Below the pieces are notes generated by a model. It was not told the origin of the DNA. It did no database searches and was given only the letters and a program-made list of their open reading frames with translations. 8,343 nt of DNA, taken from positions 1 through 8,343 of the forward strand of contig JAGBFY010000156.1 in assembly GCA_017936245.1 (NCBI GenBank), in the 5' to 3' direction. Shown here in pieces: positions 7,286-8,343 of the stretch (its first letter is position 1; every line of letters begins with the position of its first letter). The translations under genes were made by a program, and so were the position numbers. This DNA is from Kiritimatiellia bacterium (GTDB lineage: Bacteria; Verrucomicrobiota; Kiritimatiellia; RFP12; UBA1067).

Positions 7286-7452
7286 ATGAGGCGCAGGAAA
7301 CTTCTTTTGGGAGGTCTGCTTTCCGCGGTCCTGTCCGTCGGATCGCTCCTTTCGGCGGCAGGTTGGTCGTCACCGGCGATTCAGGACGCTTCGACGGATG
7401 GAACGCGGAGCGTTTCGAGGACGCCCTGCTTGTGGTGGAGATGAAAAAATGA
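7286..7452 (+). pseudogene. frameshifted gene remnant: signal peptide in one frame, coding tail in another
   Basis: ATG 7286, 5 bases after the preceding stop, opens a 52-codon frame (to TGA 7442-7444). It starts MRRRKLLLGGLLSAVLSVGS and continues LLSAAG: a classic signal peptide. Beyond about base 7363 this frame turns unlike protein, while the -1 frame becomes strongly biased to G/C third positions and reads LVVTGDSGRFDGWNAERF then EDALLVVEMKK, ending at TGA 7450-7452. That stop overlaps the next start as ATGA, the usual sign of translational coupling, so the tail frame looks genuine. A single-base change near 7352-7366 would join the two parts into about 54 residues. The simplest reading is a gene reduced by deletion with a frameshift; an intact 52-residue secreted peptide or programmed -1 shift is less likely. 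I do not recognise the family of the tail. Confidence 0.5.
7434..7440 (+). promoter_or_regulatory. ribosome binding site of the mutarotase-type gene
   Basis: GGTGGAG lies 8 bases before ATG 7449 and is the best match to the anti-Shine-Dalgarno sequence nearby. It decides the start: ATG 7449 is chosen rather than the in-frame upstream ATG at 7398, whose added residues (MERGAFRGRPACGGDEK) do not resemble the family. Confidence 0.65.
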
Positions 7453-8291
7453 CGACAGCTCTGTTCTGCACTATTGTTGCGATCACCAATGCGATGGGAA
7501 CCGTCGCCGTCGATACACACGGCGCGCGCGTCGTGTCGTATGTCCCGGTCGGCGGCGAGGAGGTGTTCTTCGCGTCCAAGACCGGCACAGGCGGGATGCC
7601 CCTGTGCTTGCCGTGGTTCGCAGGCCTCGGGCCGGAAGGGGCGCGGCGGCACGGCATCGCGCGCTACCACGATTTCAAGGTCGTTGGAACCAATCGGCAC
7701 TCGTGGACCGACAGCGAACTGATCCTGCGGCTGGAATCCGATTCCGACACTCGCCGGGAGTTTCCGCACGATTTCGCGCTCACCGTGTCGGTACGTCTCA
7801 CTGATCGGCTTGTTGTGTCGATGACCGGCGAAAATACCGGCGACAGTCCGTTCGAGGTGACGGAGGCGATACACCCATATTTTTCCGTTGCCGATTCGCT
7901 ACAGTGCCGGGTGGTGGAAGAGAACTCGCCGGAATACGCGCTCGTAGATCCGGTTGGCGGCCGGACGCTTTCCTTTTCGGATGCGGGCGGCGCCGGGCTG
8001 CACGTGTGGCGCCCCGACGCCAATAGCCATCTGTCGAAGACGGTCGCGCCGATTGCCGCCGACGACTGGATGCGGTTCCTGTGCGTGGAGAACGGAAGAT
8101 TCAAGAAGAAAGACGCCTACGTCCTCAAACCCGGCGAGAAGCGCACGCTGTCCCGCACGATACGACTGTCGATGACATACGCGAACGCGCGGCCGATCGA
8201 TCTCCAGACCAGGATTGACGCGGCGGCAGCGGCGGGCGGCGGGCGTGTCGTGGTGCCGCCGGGAGAGTGGTTGTCGGAAAAGGCGATTTAA
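7449..8291 (+). CDS. D-hexose-6-phosphate mutarotase (YeaD-like) fused to a truncated GH28-like N-terminus
   Basis: The frame encodes 280 residues. Residues about 8-240 match the aldose-1-epimerase superfamily, hexose-6-phosphate mutarotase branch: ITNAMGTVAVDTHGARVVSY, then GGMPLCLPWF (48-57), RRHGIAR (66-72), TEAIHPYF (138-145) and RFLCVENGRF (209-218). His142 and Glu214 sit where the catalytic acid and base are found in YeaD-type enzymes. Such enzymes interconvert alpha and beta anomers of sugar phosphates or free sugars. There is no convincing signal peptide, so a cytoplasmic protein is expected, unlike the two exported proteins upstream. From about residue 245 the protein changes to IDLQTRIDAAAAAGGGRVVV, the start of a GH28/pectate-lyase-like beta-helix, and stops at TAA. 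The gene overlaps the preceding remnant by 4 bases (ATGA). The mutarotase domain is complete; whether it works with this tail is unknown. Confidence 0.8.
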   Translation: MTTALFCTIVAITNAMGTVAVDTHGARVVSYVPVGGEEVFFASKTGTGGMPLCLPWFAGLGPEGARRHGIARYHDFKVVGTNRHSWTDSELILRLESDSDTRREFPHDFALTVSVRLTDRLVVSMTGENTGDSPFEVTEAIHPYFSVADSLQCRVVEENSPEYALVDPVGGRTLSFSDAGGAGLHVWRPDANSHLSKTVAPIAADDWMRFLCVENGRFKKKDAYVLKPGEKRTLSRTIRLSMTYANARPIDLQTRIDAAAAAGGGRVVVPPGEWLSEKAI

Positions 8292-8343
8292 CTGCGCTCC
8301 AACGTGGAACTGCATCTGTCGGAAGGGGCCGTTCTGACGTTCC
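8172..8343 (+). pseudogene. GH28/pectate-lyase-like N-terminus interrupted by in-frame TAA, cut by window edge
   Basis: In the mutarotase frame, residues 245-280 (ARPIDLQTRIDAAAAAGGG, then RVVVPPGEWLSEKAI) match the beginning of GH28 polygalacturonases and related beta-helix enzymes. TAA at 8289-8291 stops the frame, but the same frame resumes immediately as LRSNVELHLSEGAVLTF (8292-8342), which is precisely the next conserved segment of this family. A single substitution (for example from CAA, AAA or GAA) would give an uninterrupted domain. The segment has no signal peptide of its own and no ribosome binding site before ATG 8172, so it is read only as an extension of the mutarotase. It may be a nonsense mutation, a sequencing or assembly error, or (least likely) readthrough. 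The rest of the enzyme, including its catalytic aspartates, lies beyond the window. Confidence 0.62.

Noticed and set aside
6228..7874. 548-codon open frame on the minus strand
   Set aside because: It spans the end of the beta-repeat gene, the remnant and the mutarotase, all supported on the plus strand. The translation is Arg/His-rich with no domain, typical of an antisense shadow in G/C-rich DNA.
8289..8291. Stop-codon reassignment (TAA as sense) to explain the broken GH28-like domain
   Set aside because: The GH127 gene ends at TAA at the expected end of its family, and all other genes end at ordinary stops, so a changed code is not supported.

Overview
The window looks like a piece of a plant-polysaccharide (probably pectin or arabinose-containing glycan) utilisation locus. 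The likely source is a PVC-superphylum bacterium, most plausibly a Kiritimatiellae- or Lentisphaerota-like gut or anaerobic-habitat lineage. This assignment is an inference from the gene set: a PIG-L deacetylase of the type common in Planctomycetes and Verrucomicrobiota, a XylR-type regulator (LacI-like sensor joined to an AraC HTH), a secreted GH127-type hydrolase, and a very large secreted beta-strand-repeat protein. No ribosomal or other taxonomic marker is present. Four visible genes stop at TGA, TGA, TAA and TGA, so the genetic code appears standard.

Layout. Bases 2-604 (+) are the 3' part of a PIG-L/LmbE-type deacetylase, cut by the window edge. It converges on a regulator gene at 654-1844 (-), with a weak hairpin between them. 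The regulator is divergent from a long + strand cluster. The 110-base divergent region (1845-1954) contains a promoter-like -35/-10 pair for each direction, each placed so that transcription would begin at or next to the ATG. Neither gene has a Shine-Dalgarno sequence there, so both may be leaderless. An imperfect direct repeat in the same region is a candidate operator.

The + strand cluster starts with a secreted GH127-type beta-L-arabinofuranosidase-like enzyme (1955-3886). It is followed 34 bases later, behind a good ribosome binding site, by a 1119-residue exported beta-helix/autotransporter-passenger-like protein (3921-7280). The regulator probably senses a released sugar and controls this operon.

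The right end looks decayed or rearranged. Bases 7286-7452 carry a signal peptide in one frame and a well-biased coding tail in another, as if a gene had been reduced and frameshifted. That tail overlaps by ATGA with a hexose-phosphate mutarotase-type gene (7449-8291). The mutarotase reads straight into the N-terminus of a GH28/pectate-lyase-like beta-helix, which is broken by an in-frame TAA at 8289-8291 and then continues in the same frame to the edge of the window. The most interesting points are the mutarotase/GH28 junction with its stop, the frameshifted remnant, and the mirrored divergent promoters.

No stretch over 300 bases lacks a gene. I saw no tRNA, rRNA, CRISPR array, insertion sequence or riboswitch.
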